DNA of 64,000 nucleotides from Bradyrhizobium sp. AZCC 2176 (GTDB lineage: Bacteria; Pseudomonadota; Alphaproteobacteria; Rhizobiales; Xanthobacteraceae), in contig NZ_JAZHRX010000001.1 of the NCBI RefSeq assembly GCF_036924645.1, positions 1,116,001 to 1,180,000 of the forward strand, given 5' to 3'. Below are positions 8,250 to 16,902 of the stretch, piece after piece. Numbering within the stretch: the stretch's first letter is position 1; every line of letters starts with the position of its first letter. The notes beneath the pieces were generated by a model that saw only the letters and a list, made by a program, of their open reading frames with translations, was not told the origin of the DNA and did not search any database. The position numbers were made by a program, and so were the translations under genes.

Positions 8250-8948
8250 ATGAGCCGCTTTATCGCCTCACTGCCGGCAGATGCGCGGGAGCTCCTTGAA
8301 AGGGACCTGGAGGTTATCCAGCTTCCAAAAGGCCAACTGCTCTATCGGATTGATGAACCGGTCACGCATGTGTTTTTTCCTCACGGGGGACTGATCTCGC
8401 TCGTTGTTATGATGGAGTCAGGTCAAACCGCCGAGGTATCGTTGATCGGCCGTGAAGGACTCGTTTGCTCCGGGATCGTTCTGGACATTCAAGACGCCAT
8501 CGATCAGGCAACAGTTGAAGTTGGCGCCACTGCGTCCTGCATGACTTCGGAATCATTCATCCGCGCATATCGTTCCAACGAAAAACTGCGCACCATCGTG
8601 AACCGGCATCATGCGATGTTCATCGCCGAGGGTCGTCAATCGGCGGCATGCAATGCGATCCATCACGTCAGCCAACGCTTATGCCGTTGGCTGGCGAACG
8701 CTCGCGACCAATCTGGCGTAGATGATCTCCAACTTACGCAGGATTTCCTTGCTCGAATGCTGGGAGTTCAACGGACGACGATCAACCAAATCTGCGTCGA
8801 TCTGAGTCACGAAGGCATCATCGACACCAGCCGCGGCCATATCACGATCTTGCATGTGGAGACTTTGCGGAGCCGGGCATGCGAGTGCTACGGCGTCCTC
8901 CGCAAACGCTTCACACGCCTGTTCCCGAACTGGCAGGAGCACGATTAG
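8250..8948 (+). CDS. Crp/Fnr-family transcriptional regulator
   Basis: The protein has an N-terminal cyclic-nucleotide-binding-like beta barrel (residues about 20-115) and a C-terminal winged helix (about 150-220; recognition helix around LGVQRTTINQICVDL). The phosphate-binding Arg-Ser/Thr-Ala signature of true cAMP receptors is not visible in the barrel, and the cysteines are not in an FNR cluster pattern. The ligand is therefore unknown. Many bradyrhizobial relatives respond to oxygen, redox or stress. The ATG at 8250 follows a perfect AGGAGG (8240-8245). The gene points away from the next, minus-strand, receiver gene. Confidence 0.85.
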   Translation: MSRFIASLPADARELLERDLEVIQLPKGQLLYRIDEPVTHVFFPHGGLISLVVMMESGQTAEVSLIGREGLVCSGIVLDIQDAIDQATVEVGATASCMTSESFIRAYRSNEKLRTIVNRHHAMFIAEGRQSAACNAIHHVSQRLCRWLANARDQSGVDDLQLTQDFLARMLGVQRTTINQICVDLSHEGIIDTSRGHITILHVETLRSRACECYGVLRKRFTRLFPNWQEHD

Positions 8949-9151
8949 AGGCTCTCCTCGCAAGACGATCATGCCTCAGCGGAACAATTTACGGAAACGA
9001 GACGCCGACGAAAACGCAGGACGGCCGCGCACGAAGTTTCTGCAAGGCACAGGCTGACATGTGCCCGTTGAAGACAACGGCTCAATTTGACCGCATCGCC
9101 CAACCGAGTTGTATTGAACAGCAAGCGAGTTGGCAGCGGCCGGCATGCTTT

Positions 9152-9316
9152 TTATTGCTCGTCGGGCGTCCCGCCGTCGTCTTCGAGCAGGTTCAACGCT
9201 GTGTCGATTTGCTGCAGCAAGCGCTCTAGCTCTTCGCGCTCGTTCGGCCCCACATCTTCCTGCATCCGCTCCAGCAGTTGCTGCTTGCGCGCCAGGAGGT
9301 TTGCGAGCGTTGTCAT
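9152..9316 (-). CDS. Small 54-residue helical protein, coupled to receiver gene
   Basis: The product is about 54 residues, highly helical and Leu/Glu/Gln-rich, with an acidic C-terminus. It overlaps the upstream receiver gene by four bases in an ATGA arrangement, which argues that translation is coupled and the gene is real. No family could be assigned. It may be a partner or anti-partner of the receiver protein, by context only. Confidence 0.68.
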   Translation of the reverse strand: MTTLANLLARKQQLLERMQEDVGPNEREELERLLQQIDTALNLLEDDGGTPDEQ

Positions 9317-9696
9317 GTTCGGGAACCGGCGTTCAGCAACTGCGCGACCGCTGTTACAAGCTGTGCAGGCGCAAACGGCTTCGCCAGAAGGATACTGTTC
9401 GGAACGCCGTGTGATGCCCATTCATCTGAAGGCGCGCCGGTCATGTAGATGACGGGACACCCGGGGTTGATTTCCCTGACCTGTCTCGCGACGTCCCAGC
9501 CGCTCATCCGACCCTTTAAGCTGACGTCGGTGACAACCGCCTTGTAGTCTTTGGTCCCGCCTTTGAACAAGGTCAGCGCTTCTTCACCCGACGACAAAAT
9601 ATCCGTTTCGAACCCGCCGTCGGTAAGTGCATCCTCCACGACGCCCTGAATTGGGTACTCGTCTTCAATGACGAGAATTAGGGGCAACTCAGACAC
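9313..9696 (-). CDS. Single-domain response regulator (receiver only)
   Basis: A 127-residue CheY-like receiver with no output domain. The acidic pair at Glu11-Asp12, the phospho-acceptor Asp57 (VVTDVSLKG), the switch Thr in YMTGA, and the conserved Lys in LLAKPF are all present, so it should be phosphorylatable. The start codon is GTG at 9696 with a strong GGGGAG site upstream. The stop overlaps the start of the 54-residue gene below it. Such proteins often act as phosphate sinks or bind partner proteins. The cognate kinase is not in the window and could be a chemotaxis or HWE kinase elsewhere. Confidence 0.88.
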   Translation of the reverse strand: MSELPLILVIEDEYPIQGVVEDALTDGGFETDILSSGEEALTLFKGGTKDYKAVVTDVSLKGRMSGWDVARQVREINPGCPVIYMTGAPSDEWASHGVPNSILLAKPFAPAQLVTAVAQLLNAGSRT

Positions 9697-9910
9697 GCGT
9701 TACTCCCCCCAGAACTCAATTGGTCTTGTCGAGAGGGTTAGTTCCGATGCCTGATTTGGTTCCATAGAAATGTTCTAACGGCGGCGTTGCCCTTGAGCCA
9801 AGCGACATTCCGGTGTGGTGCCTGCTCGTGATGTTCGGCCTCTTGATCGGGCACAGCGCAGGACCGCGCGTGACCGGCGGCACGCGGGTCGCGCAGAGAT
9901 AGGGTTTAGA

Positions 9911-10054
9911 TCAGATCCCCAGCAGCCAGATCGCGACGATGGTGCCTAGCGTTGCGAGGCCGCTGATGGTCCATCCGGTTGCGTAGGAAATGTTGTCGTC
10001 GTCGCCGGTGCCGCGCATTGCGTCGGGGCCGGTGCTTGCTGACCGCCACTGCAT
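9911..10054 (-). CDS. 47-residue single-pass membrane protein
   Basis: This ORF encodes 47 residues and is short enough to be missed by standard gene callers. The first half is polar, with a GTGDDDN stretch, and the last 20 residues are hydrophobic (WTISGLATLGTIVAIWLLGI), ending with the transmembrane segment. GGGAG lies 8 bases upstream of the ATG at 10054. No known family was recognised. It could be a small inner-membrane regulator, by analogy only. Confidence 0.6.
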   Translation of the reverse strand: MQWRSASTGPDAMRGTGDDDNISYATGWTISGLATLGTIVAIWLLGI

Positions 10055-10155
10055 GGCATTGCTCCCGAAAGCCTGCCTGCAGCAATAACGTCGGCCCGGG
10101 TTCCCGGTTCCGCTCTATTTAGGGGCCGCCGGAGCGACGGCCCACGATACTGAGA

Positions 10156-10335
10156 TCAGACGAAGGAAAGCCGGCGGGCGTCGGCCGGCGCGATTTCGTT
10201 TTCGTCGCCGACGATGATGGTGACTTTCCACCCTTCGCTGGCCCAGACCCGCGCTTTGGCAACCGCCACCAGCATGCTGCTTCGGTCCATCCTGACGGTC
10301 TCGTCCTTGCGTTCCGCCACGATCCTGTACGCCAT
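10156..10335 (-). CDS. Small 59-residue protein, putative CtrA-regulated
   Basis: The gene encodes a soluble 59-residue protein starting MAYRIVAERKDE, with an alternating beta and helix pattern and an Ile/Val strand (WKVTIIVGDE). I do not recognise a family. The ATG at 10335 follows a GGGGG run at a suitable distance. A perfect TTAA-N7-TTAA box lies at 10431-10445, about 96 bp before the start codon. The regulation is inferred from that box alone. Confidence 0.6.
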   Translation of the reverse strand: MAYRIVAERKDETVRMDRSSMLVAVAKARVWASEGWKVTIIVGDENEIAPADARRLSFV

Positions 10336-10430
10336 GCCACACCCCCTACGCACATCGAACTACTGGGGAACGATGTTCCGTTACCGCTTTGGCCGCAATG
10401 GGCCGACAATTTGTCCAATCGGGGGCATGG

Positions 10431-10445
10431 TTAACGTCAGGTTAA
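10431..10445. promoter_or_regulatory. CtrA-type box (TTAA-N7-TTAA)
   Basis: A perfect TTAA, seven bases, TTAA motif, the consensus for the alphaproteobacterial cell-cycle regulator CtrA. It lies in the gap between the 3' end of the M20 peptidase gene and the start of the 59-residue gene. The position fits regulation of the latter, which is read on the minus strand. Confidence 0.55.
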
Positions 10446-10468
10446 CGCCAGCGGGGGTCTTTTGGCCC

Positions 10469-11791
10469 CTATTTGGCGGCTTTCCGCACAACAAGCGCCG
10501 GTTTGGTGACGCCATCGAGCCCGGTCAGGATCAAAACCGTCAAAAGCGCGTTCTGTGGGCCGTACCAGGCGTTAACGGGCTTGTACCATTCGTTGCGCGA
10601 GTGCCAGTTGCCGCCCTCCCCGCCGCCGCCGATGGTGACGGCGGGGATGCCGAGCGACATCGCGACGTTGGAATCGGTGGAGGCACCGCCGAAGGTCGGG
10701 CGCGCACGCTTTGTCACAGCCGCAACCGCGTGCTGGGTGGCCTGTACGATCGGCGAATCCATCGCGACGATGCCGGCGGGACGGTCGCCGATCAGCTTGG
10801 CCTCCACCGTCATCTTGTCCGACTTCCAGCGCGCGTTTTCATCCGCCACCGCTTCCTTGACCAGTTCGAGCAGCCGCGCCTCGAGCTTGAGCAGCTCGTC
10901 GGTCGAGTTCGAGCGCATGTCGACGGCCATCCGCGCTTCGGCGGCGATGGCATTGACCGAGGTGCCGCCGCTGACGGTGCCAACGGTGAACGTGGTCTTG
11001 GGATCGGACGGCGGTTGCAATTCGGAGATTTTCGCAATCGCCCGGCCCATGGCATGGGTCGCGCTCGGCAATCCGAACTCCTGGAACGAGTGCCCGCCGG
11101 GGCCCTTGAAGGTGAACTCGTAGCGATGGCTGCCGGTCGCCTGGTTGACAACGCGCGTAATTCCGAGCCCGTCGATCGAGATGAAGCCGTCGATATCGGT
11201 GTGATCGCGGAACAGCGCCTTCACGCCGCGGAGATTGCCAAGCTCTTCCTCGCCGACCGTGCCGACGAACAGGATATCGCCTGTGGTCGCGATCTGGCTT
11301 TCGTTCATGACCTTGATCAGCGACAGCATCGCCGCAAGCCCGCGCGAATCGTCGCCGATGCCGGGCGCGACAATGGCGCCGTCCTTCTCCTTCACGGTAA
11401 CGTCGGTGCCGTCGGGAAACACTGTGTCGAGATGCGCCGACACGACGAGCTTGGGCCGGCCGCCACCACTGCCCTTGCGCAGCGCGATCACATTGCCTTC
11501 GCCGTCGATGGCTGCATCCTTGAAGCCGAGCTCCTGCATCCGCTTCTGATAATATTCGGCGCGGACTTTTTCCTTGAACGGCGGCGCCGGGATTTCGGTG
11601 ATGCGCTTCTGCTCGGCAAAGCTCCGCTCGTCGTCGGCCTTGATGTCGTCGAGCGTCTTGACGATTTTGGGATGGGCGAGAATGGCTTCCAGGTCAGGCG
11701 CGGGAGCCGCCTGCGCCAGAGCCCGCTGCACCAGCGCATGCTGCGCGACGGCGACAAAAGCAATGGCCAGGATCGATCGCGTGAGTGTCAT
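10469..11791 (-). CDS. Exported M20/M25/M40-family metallopeptidase
   Basis: A zinc-dependent peptidase or amidohydrolase. An N-terminal signal peptide is visible (residues 1-27, ending RALAQA), so the enzyme acts in the periplasm or outside. The zinc-site motifs are AHLDTVF (His120), GIGDDSRG, and [10 protein letters not shown] with the catalytic Glu pair. A dimerisation lobe ([11 protein letters not shown]) follows. About 440 residues is typical. ATG 11791 is preferred over the TTG at 11794, and CGGAGA lies upstream. The start is 22 bp after the end of a PD-(D/E)XK-like gene on the same strand, so the two are probably co-transcribed. The substrate is unknown. Confidence 0.88.
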   Translation of the reverse strand: MTLTRSILAIAFVAVAQHALVQRALAQAAPAPDLEAILAHPKIVKTLDDIKADDERSFAEQKRITEIPAPPFKEKVRAEYYQKRMQELGFKDAAIDGEGNVIALRKGSGGGRPKLVVSAHLDTVFPDGTDVTVKEKDGAIVAPGIGDDSRGLAAMLSLIKVMNESQIATTGDILFVGTVGEEELGNLRGVKALFRDHTDIDGFISIDGLGITRVVNQATGSHRYEFTFKGPGGHSFQEFGLPSATHAMGRAIAKISELQPPSDPKTTFTVGTVSGGTSVNAIAAEARMAVDMRSNSTDELLKLEARLLELVKEAVADENARWKSDKMTVEAKLIGDRPAGIVAMDSPIVQATQHAVAAVTKRARPTFGGASTDSNVAMSLGIPAVTIGGGGEGGNWHSRNEWYKPVNAWYGPQNALLTVLILTGLDGVTKPALVVRKAAK

Positions 11792-11813
11792 CAAAAATCT
11801 CCGTATCCCATGC

Positions 11814-12329
11814 CTATCGCGCGCTTAATCCCGCATCCTTCAGCCGCCCCGCAAACCAGGCGGACAGGGCGTGGTCGAGAACGCCGCTGGTATAGACTTC
11901 CGTTACCGTGACCTGCTTCTTGTCCAGCGTCAGCAGCACACCGATCCAGTAGGCGAACCACAAATGCGGATCGGTCAGCGCGCGCAGCTTGTGCTGGTCA
12001 TGCTCGAGCGGCTGGTGATTGGTAGATTTCCGTACCTCGACCGCGAGCAGATTGTTGGGAATGGCGCGCTGGTGCACCACGATGTCGGGGTAGATTGATT
12101 TGGCGAGATGATCGTCGCTGGAGACGGTCGTTCCGCGCGGCAGCCGCAGCGTCCGATCGCCCAGCCGGTCAAACTCGCAGTCGATTTCCCAGCCCGGGAA
12201 CTGCTTTTCGAAATGCACCGCCAGCCGGTGCGTCAGCGCGCGCTCGCCGGCCTCCTTTTCGAGCAGAAAGGCCTCGTGCGCATAGAACTCGTGAAGTGCG
12301 GTGACGACCTTGGTCAGTTCGGTCTGCAT
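11814..12329 (-). CDS. Uncharacterised protein with a PD-(D/E)XK-like motif
   Basis: About 171 residues, no signal peptide. The motif YPDIVVH (Asp82) followed 16 residues later by AVEVRKS (Glu98, Arg100, Lys101) is compatible with a PD-(D/E)XK nuclease-like core, but the usual K of the ExK motif is Arg here, with Lys next to it. That could be an inactive or altered site. A downstream tryptophan-rich hydrophobic segment (LWFAYWIGVLLTL) is likely a core strand and helix. The start at ATG 12329 is supported by GGGAGG upstream. It overlaps the operon of the M20 peptidase. The function is unknown. Confidence 0.6.
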   Translation of the reverse strand: MQTELTKVVTALHEFYAHEAFLLEKEAGERALTHRLAVHFEKQFPGWEIDCEFDRLGDRTLRLPRGTTVSSDDHLAKSIYPDIVVHQRAIPNNLLAVEVRKSTNHQPLEHDQHKLRALTDPHLWFAYWIGVLLTLDKKQVTVTEVYTSGVLDHALSAWFAGRLKDAGLSAR

Positions 12330-12447
12330 GACGCCTCCCACGAAGGCTGGAGCAAGATCCGGAAAAGTGGCCACCGGTTTTCCCTCAGGACAAAACGCAG
12401 AGCGTTTTGCCCGGAGATCATGCTCAAATCAAAAACATAGCGCCGCC

Positions 12448-13995
12448 CTACATCTGCACTTCGATCAGCCGCGGTCCCGGTTCGGCAATGGCTTCCGCCA
12501 GCGTCTTGACGAAATCGTCGACATTGTCGACCGCGCGGCCGGGCACGCCCATGCCTTTGGCGAGGGCGACGAAGTCGACGGTCGGGCGGTCGATCTTGAG
12601 CATGTCGAGCGCGCGCTGGCCCGGCTCGCCGGCGCCGACGCCGTCGAACTCACCACGCAATATCTGGTAGATTCGATTGGCAAAAACAATCGTGACGACG
12701 TTGAGGCCTTCGCGCGCCTGCGTCCACAGCGATTGCAGCGTGTACATCGCGCTGCCGTCGCCGACCATGCAGATCACCTTGCGGTCCGGGCATGCCACCG
12801 CAGCACCGGTCGCGACCGGCGTCGAGAAGCCGATCGAGCCGCCCATGTTCTGCAGCCAGTCGTGCGGGGCGGCGGCCGCCGTCGGCGGAAAGAAACCGCG
12901 GCCGGTGGTGATGGATTCATCGACCACGATAGCGTTTTCCGGGATCGCCATCGCGATCGCCTGCGCGATCGAGGCATGCGTCAACGCGCCCGTCGGTTTG
13001 GCGAGCTCGACCAGCTTCTGCGGCTGCCGGTCGGCCGGCTGCGCGTGCAGCGCACCTGCCAGTGCCTCCAGCGCGGCGACGGAATTTTCGGCGCCCGAGG
13101 TCATGCGGTGCACCTCGCAGCCTTGCGGCTTCAGCATGCTCGGCTTGTTCGGATAGGCGAAGAACGCCACGGGGTCGTTGGCCTCGACCAGCACGATGTT
13201 CTTGAAATCCTTCAGGATCGGCAGCGCCTGCTCGATCACGTAAGGGATGCGGTCGATCGCGAAGCGGCCCTTGCCGCGCGCCATCCGCGGGTTGTACGTC
13301 TGGCCCATCACCTTGCAGCCGGTCTTGCCGGCGATCTGGGCGGCCAGCGCCAGACCGTGCTCGGTCAGCGCGCTGCCGGTCATCAGCAGCAGCGTCGACG
13401 CCCCACCGTTGCGCAGCACCTTGGCGGCATGGTCCACGGCCTGCGCGGAATAATTGGCGCGCTGGCTTTCCGCAGGCATCGGCGCAATGCCGTCGGCCTC
13501 GTTCCAGGCGGTATCGGCGGGCAGGATCAGCGTTGCGATCTGCGCCGGCGCGCTTTTGGCCGCGGCAATCGCGGCGGCGCCGTCGGCGGAAACGGATTTC
13601 GCATCCGGCGAGGTCCGTACCCAGGACGACATCGGCCGCGCCAGGCCTTCAATGTCTGATGTCAGCGGGGCGTTGTAGCCGATGTGGTAGGTCGCGTGCT
13701 GGCCGACGATGTTGACGATGCCGGAATTCGCCTTCTTGGCGTTGTGCAGGTTGGCCAGGCCGTTGGCGAGGCCGGGGCCGAGATGCAGCAGCGTCGACGC
13801 CGGCGTGCCCTTCATGCGGTAATAGCCGTCGGCGGCGCCCGTCACCACGCCCTCGAACAGGCCGAGCACGCAGCGCATCCCCTCGACCCGATCCAGCGCG
13901 GCGACGAAATGCATCTCCGAGGTGCCGGGATTGGTAAAGCAGACGTTCACGCCGCCTGCGACCAATGTCCGCACCAGACTTTCCGCACCGTTCAT
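12448..13995 (-). CDS. Thiamine-diphosphate-dependent enzyme of the acetolactate synthase superfamily
   Basis: A 515-residue cytosolic enzyme with the three ThDP-family domains: N-terminal PYR (NPGTSEMHF near residue 22; conserved Glu in GLFEGVVTGAADGY), a central FAD/CoA-like fold (residues about 180-330), and the C-terminal PP domain with the GDGSAMYTLQ...N ThDP-Mg motif. Relatives are often annotated as acetolactate synthase large subunits, but no regulatory-subunit gene is next to it, so the true reaction may differ (for example 2-keto acid decarboxylase). ATG 13995 follows AAGGGG. A 17-bp palindrome is found 26 bp upstream. The reaction is unassigned. Confidence 0.75.
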   Translation of the reverse strand: MNGAESLVRTLVAGGVNVCFTNPGTSEMHFVAALDRVEGMRCVLGLFEGVVTGAADGYYRMKGTPASTLLHLGPGLANGLANLHNAKKANSGIVNIVGQHATYHIGYNAPLTSDIEGLARPMSSWVRTSPDAKSVSADGAAAIAAAKSAPAQIATLILPADTAWNEADGIAPMPAESQRANYSAQAVDHAAKVLRNGGASTLLLMTGSALTEHGLALAAQIAGKTGCKVMGQTYNPRMARGKGRFAIDRIPYVIEQALPILKDFKNIVLVEANDPVAFFAYPNKPSMLKPQGCEVHRMTSGAENSVAALEALAGALHAQPADRQPQKLVELAKPTGALTHASIAQAIAMAIPENAIVVDESITTGRGFFPPTAAAAPHDWLQNMGGSIGFSTPVATGAAVACPDRKVICMVGDGSAMYTLQSLWTQAREGLNVVTIVFANRIYQILRGEFDGVGAGEPGQRALDMLKIDRPTVDFVALAKGMGVPGRAVDNVDDFVKTLAEAIAEPGPRLIEVQM

Positions 13996-14020
13996 CGTCT
14001 CATTCCCCTTCGCGACGTTT

Positions 14021-14037
14021 TCGTGAGCTGCTCACGA
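14021..14037. promoter_or_regulatory. Perfect 17-bp palindrome upstream of the ThDP enzyme
   Basis: TCGTGAGC-T-GCTCACGA is a perfect inverted repeat of two 8-base halves with a single central base. It sits 26 bp before the ATG at 13995 in a region where a promoter or operator would be expected. The regulator is unknown. Confidence 0.55.
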
Positions 14038-14222
14038 TCAATCATTCTTCACACGTTTCGTCAAAGGTTTAGCCGCACAATGCAGCCATCGCTTAGGGCA
14101 TGTTGCCTTTTTTAACCGCCGCGTTTGAAAATGGCTGTGGTCACATGCTCGTTGCTTGCAGGATCGCCGCAATTATGGCCTGTGTCCTTTTCATATTCAG
14201 ATTTTTTCGCGAGGAAGAAAGA

Positions 14223-14816
14223 ATGATCCGCGCTTTTGCTTTCCTGCTTGCGGCGCTCACCATGCTGGCAGGGGCCGGCCGGGCACAGGCCCAACTTTTC
14301 ATTTTTGAGGACTCGCGCGACATCATGGGCGGCGGCCCCGGTTTCTTCCGACCCGGCATGCCCAGCGGATCGAGCCCGATCCCGCGCACCACCGTGAGCT
14401 TTGCCGGCGGTTACCCGCCCGGCACGATCTACATCAACACCGCCGAGCGCCGGCTCTATCTCGTGCTCGGTAATGGCCAGGCGATCCGCTACGGCATCGG
14501 CGTCGGCCGCGACGGCTTCCGCTGGAGTGGAACCCACCGCATTTCCGCGAAGAGGGAATGGCCGAGCTGGACGCCGCCGTCCCAGATGCTGCGGCGGCGG
14601 CCCGACCTGCCGCGCCACATGGCGGGCGGCATCGACAATCCGCTCGGCGCGCGGGCGATGTATCTGGGATCGACGCTCTACCGCATCCACGGCTCCAACG
14701 AGCCCGAGACGATCGGACAGGCGGTATCGTCCGGATGCTTCCGCATGACCAATGAGGACGTGACCGATCTCTATAGCCGCGTGTCCGTCGGCACCCCGGT
14801 CATCGTCAAGAACTAG
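14223..14816 (+). CDS. L,D-transpeptidase (YkuD family), exported
   Basis: This enzyme family forms 3-3 cross-links in peptidoglycan or attaches lipoproteins to it, using a catalytic cysteine. A signal peptide covers residues 1-23. The YkuD signature is intact: His156 in RIHGSNEP, and SSGCFRM with Cys172 as the nucleophile. The length of about 197 residues is normal. Start ATG 14223 follows a GAGGAAGAAAGA ribosome site. The next gene, DUF2927, is 98 bp downstream on the same strand. Family is certain, physiological substrate is inferred. Confidence 0.9.
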   Translation: MIRAFAFLLAALTMLAGAGRAQAQLFIFEDSRDIMGGGPGFFRPGMPSGSSPIPRTTVSFAGGYPPGTIYINTAERRLYLVLGNGQAIRYGIGVGRDGFRWSGTHRISAKREWPSWTPPSQMLRRRPDLPRHMAGGIDNPLGARAMYLGSTLYRIHGSNEPETIGQAVSSGCFRMTNEDVTDLYSRVSVGTPVIVKN

Positions 14817-14914
14817 GCTGCCATCGTCCCGGAACTGGGGGCGACTATACGCAAGCGCGTGATCGAGGCTTTCAACCCTTGCACGCACGCGCTGATTGCT
14901 GCAGCGTCGTTTGA

Positions 14915-15724
14915 ATGCGCACGCCCCGCCGATCCCTGTATCCATGGACGCTCGCGGCGGTCCTCTGCGCCGTTGCGCTCGGCGAAATCTTGCTGCCATG
15001 CACGGCATCTGCGGACATTCCCGCCATCGCGCAGCGCCAGCGCACCGAGAAAAAAGTCTTCACCGACGGCGAGATCGTCGAAGGCTTTCTCAAGATCGCG
15101 TTCGGCGCCGAATATCACCTCGCCGGCCGCGTCGACCGCATCCGCAAATACGACGGGCCGGTGCGGGTGTTTGCCGACGGCAACCGGGCCGACCGCAAGG
15201 CACAGCTTGCGAAAATCGTGGCCGACATTGCCGCGCGCGTCCAGCATCTCGACATCGCCATGGCAGAAGGCCTCGAAGACGCCAACGTGCAGGTCAAGCT
15301 GGTGCGCGACCGCGATCTGCAGCGCACCATCGCGACCTTCTACGGCAGCGAACGGGCGCGCGAGATTAAATCTTCGCTCGACCCGCAATGCCTGTCGGGC
15401 TTTCGCAAGAACGAGAAGTTCGAGATCGAGCATTCCGACGTGATCCTCACCGTCGACAATGGCGACTTCGTCTTTTTCGACTGCGCCTACGAGGAATTGC
15501 TGCAATCGCTGGGACCGATCAACGATACGGCGAGCGTGCCCTGGACCATGTTCAACGACAATGTCTCGATGGGATATTTCGACGTCTACGATCAGTATCT
15601 CCTGAACCTGCTCTATGATCCCCGGATCAAGCCCGGCATGACCGTGCAGGAGGTCAAGGCGGTGCTGCCGGATGTGATGGCCGACGTGCGTGCCTGGGTG
15701 CGCAAGGTCAACAACCTGCCATAA
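14915..15724 (+). CDS. DUF2927-family exported protein
   Basis: About 269 residues with a signal-like N-terminus (hydrophobic residues about 12-32). The DUF2927 pattern is clear: TDGEIVEGFLKIAFGAEY, KYDGPVRVFADG, and a C-terminal LLYDPRIKPGMTVQEV block. DUF2927 has no established function, although some members resemble metallo-peptidase-like proteins. One His and several Asp residues are present, but no HExxH motif. The ribosome site is poor, so the start is uncertain; I use the first ATG that gives a signal peptide. Confidence 0.75.
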   Translation: MRTPRRSLYPWTLAAVLCAVALGEILLPCTASADIPAIAQRQRTEKKVFTDGEIVEGFLKIAFGAEYHLAGRVDRIRKYDGPVRVFADGNRADRKAQLAKIVADIAARVQHLDIAMAEGLEDANVQVKLVRDRDLQRTIATFYGSERAREIKSSLDPQCLSGFRKNEKFEIEHSDVILTVDNGDFVFFDCAYEELLQSLGPINDTASVPWTMFNDNVSMGYFDVYDQYLLNLLYDPRIKPGMTVQEVKAVLPDVMADVRAWVRKVNNLP

Positions 15725-15894
15725 ACCCTTCGCAACGCGCCGCGCGCGCCCTTTGCGCCACAGTTGACGGCGCGGCGACGGCGCTATCCACCTTTTTCCA
15801 ACGACAACGCAGAGTTTTATTGATGAAAGATTGTGACTTCCGGAAGCAAATCCTGTTTAATGAGGTCTATGGGCGCCTCCTATAAGTTTTCCAA

Positions 15895-16893
15895 ATGAAC
15901 GACCTGCCGCGCATCCAGGCCTTGCGCTGCTTCATCACCGTGGCCCGCGAGGGCACGGTTTCGCGCGCGGCCACCTTGATGCATCTGACCCAGCCTGCCG
16001 TCAGCCTGCAATTGAAGGGGCTGGAGGAAAGCACCGGTCTGCAGCTTTTCAACCGTACGCCGGGCGGCTTTACCCTGACCGAAGCGGGCGCCGCCTTGCT
16101 GCCGCTGGCGCACCGGACGGTATCGGCCTCGGCGGATTTCAGGACGGCAGCAGATTCATTGCGCGAATCGCTGCGGGCAACGCTGCGCGTCGGCACGATC
16201 CTGGATCCCGAATCGATCCGGCTCGGCCCGTTCGTGCGAAGCCTCGCCACGTCCTCGAAGAAGACCGAAGTCTTCCTCCGCTACGGCATGAGCGACGACG
16301 TGCTGGCGCAGATCGGCAGGGGCGACCTCGACGTCGGATACTATGTCGATGCCACGCCGCCCGAATGCCTGGTATCGGGGATGCTGCCCGAACGCACCAT
16401 CGACGATGGAAGGTTCCAGCTCACGGCACTGATGCGCTACGACTACCGCGTGATCGCCCCTCGCGAATGGAGCGACAAGGTGCTGGGAAAGGACTGGGCC
16501 GACCTCACCGACCTGCCCTGGATCGCGACGCCGCACGACTCGGCGCATCGGCGGCTGATCGACGACGTGTTCCGGACGCTGGGGCTATTGCCGAAGCGCG
16601 TCGCCTTCGCCGATCAGGAAGACGCCATGATCGAGTTCGTCGAATCCGGCAACGGCCTCAGCCTCGCCCGCGATTGCGTGCTCAACCGCATCACGCGCCA
16701 ACGGAATTTCGTGATTGCCGACAAGCTGGCGCTGACCTGCGACCTCAGTTTCGCCTGCCTGACGTCGCGGCGTCACGAGCCGATCATCTCGCAGGCCTTC
16801 TCGGCCATGCAGGCGGTATGGGACCTAAAGGCGGGCGGCGCAGCGCCTGCGCCGATCGAAGCGGCAAGATCGCGGAAAAGCGCCCGGAGGTAG
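15895..16893 (+). CDS. LysR-type transcriptional regulator
   Basis: The first 60 residues form the winged helix (SRAATLMHLTQPAVSLQLKGL recognition region) and the rest is a periplasmic-binding-protein-like effector domain (residues about 95-300). The 332-residue length is slightly long because of an Ala/Arg tail. The effector ligand cannot be read from sequence. The next gene converges (ends within 10 bp), so its targets are likely upstream or elsewhere. The 170-bp gap before the ATG would hold its promoter. Confidence 0.88.
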   Translation: MNDLPRIQALRCFITVAREGTVSRAATLMHLTQPAVSLQLKGLEESTGLQLFNRTPGGFTLTEAGAALLPLAHRTVSASADFRTAADSLRESLRATLRVGTILDPESIRLGPFVRSLATSSKKTEVFLRYGMSDDVLAQIGRGDLDVGYYVDATPPECLVSGMLPERTIDDGRFQLTALMRYDYRVIAPREWSDKVLGKDWADLTDLPWIATPHDSAHRRLIDDVFRTLGLLPKRVAFADQEDAMIEFVESGNGLSLARDCVLNRITRQRNFVIADKLALTCDLSFACLTSRRHEPIISQAFSAMQAVWDLKAGGAAPAPIEAARSRKSARR

Positions 16894-16902
16894 CCGACCG
16901 GC

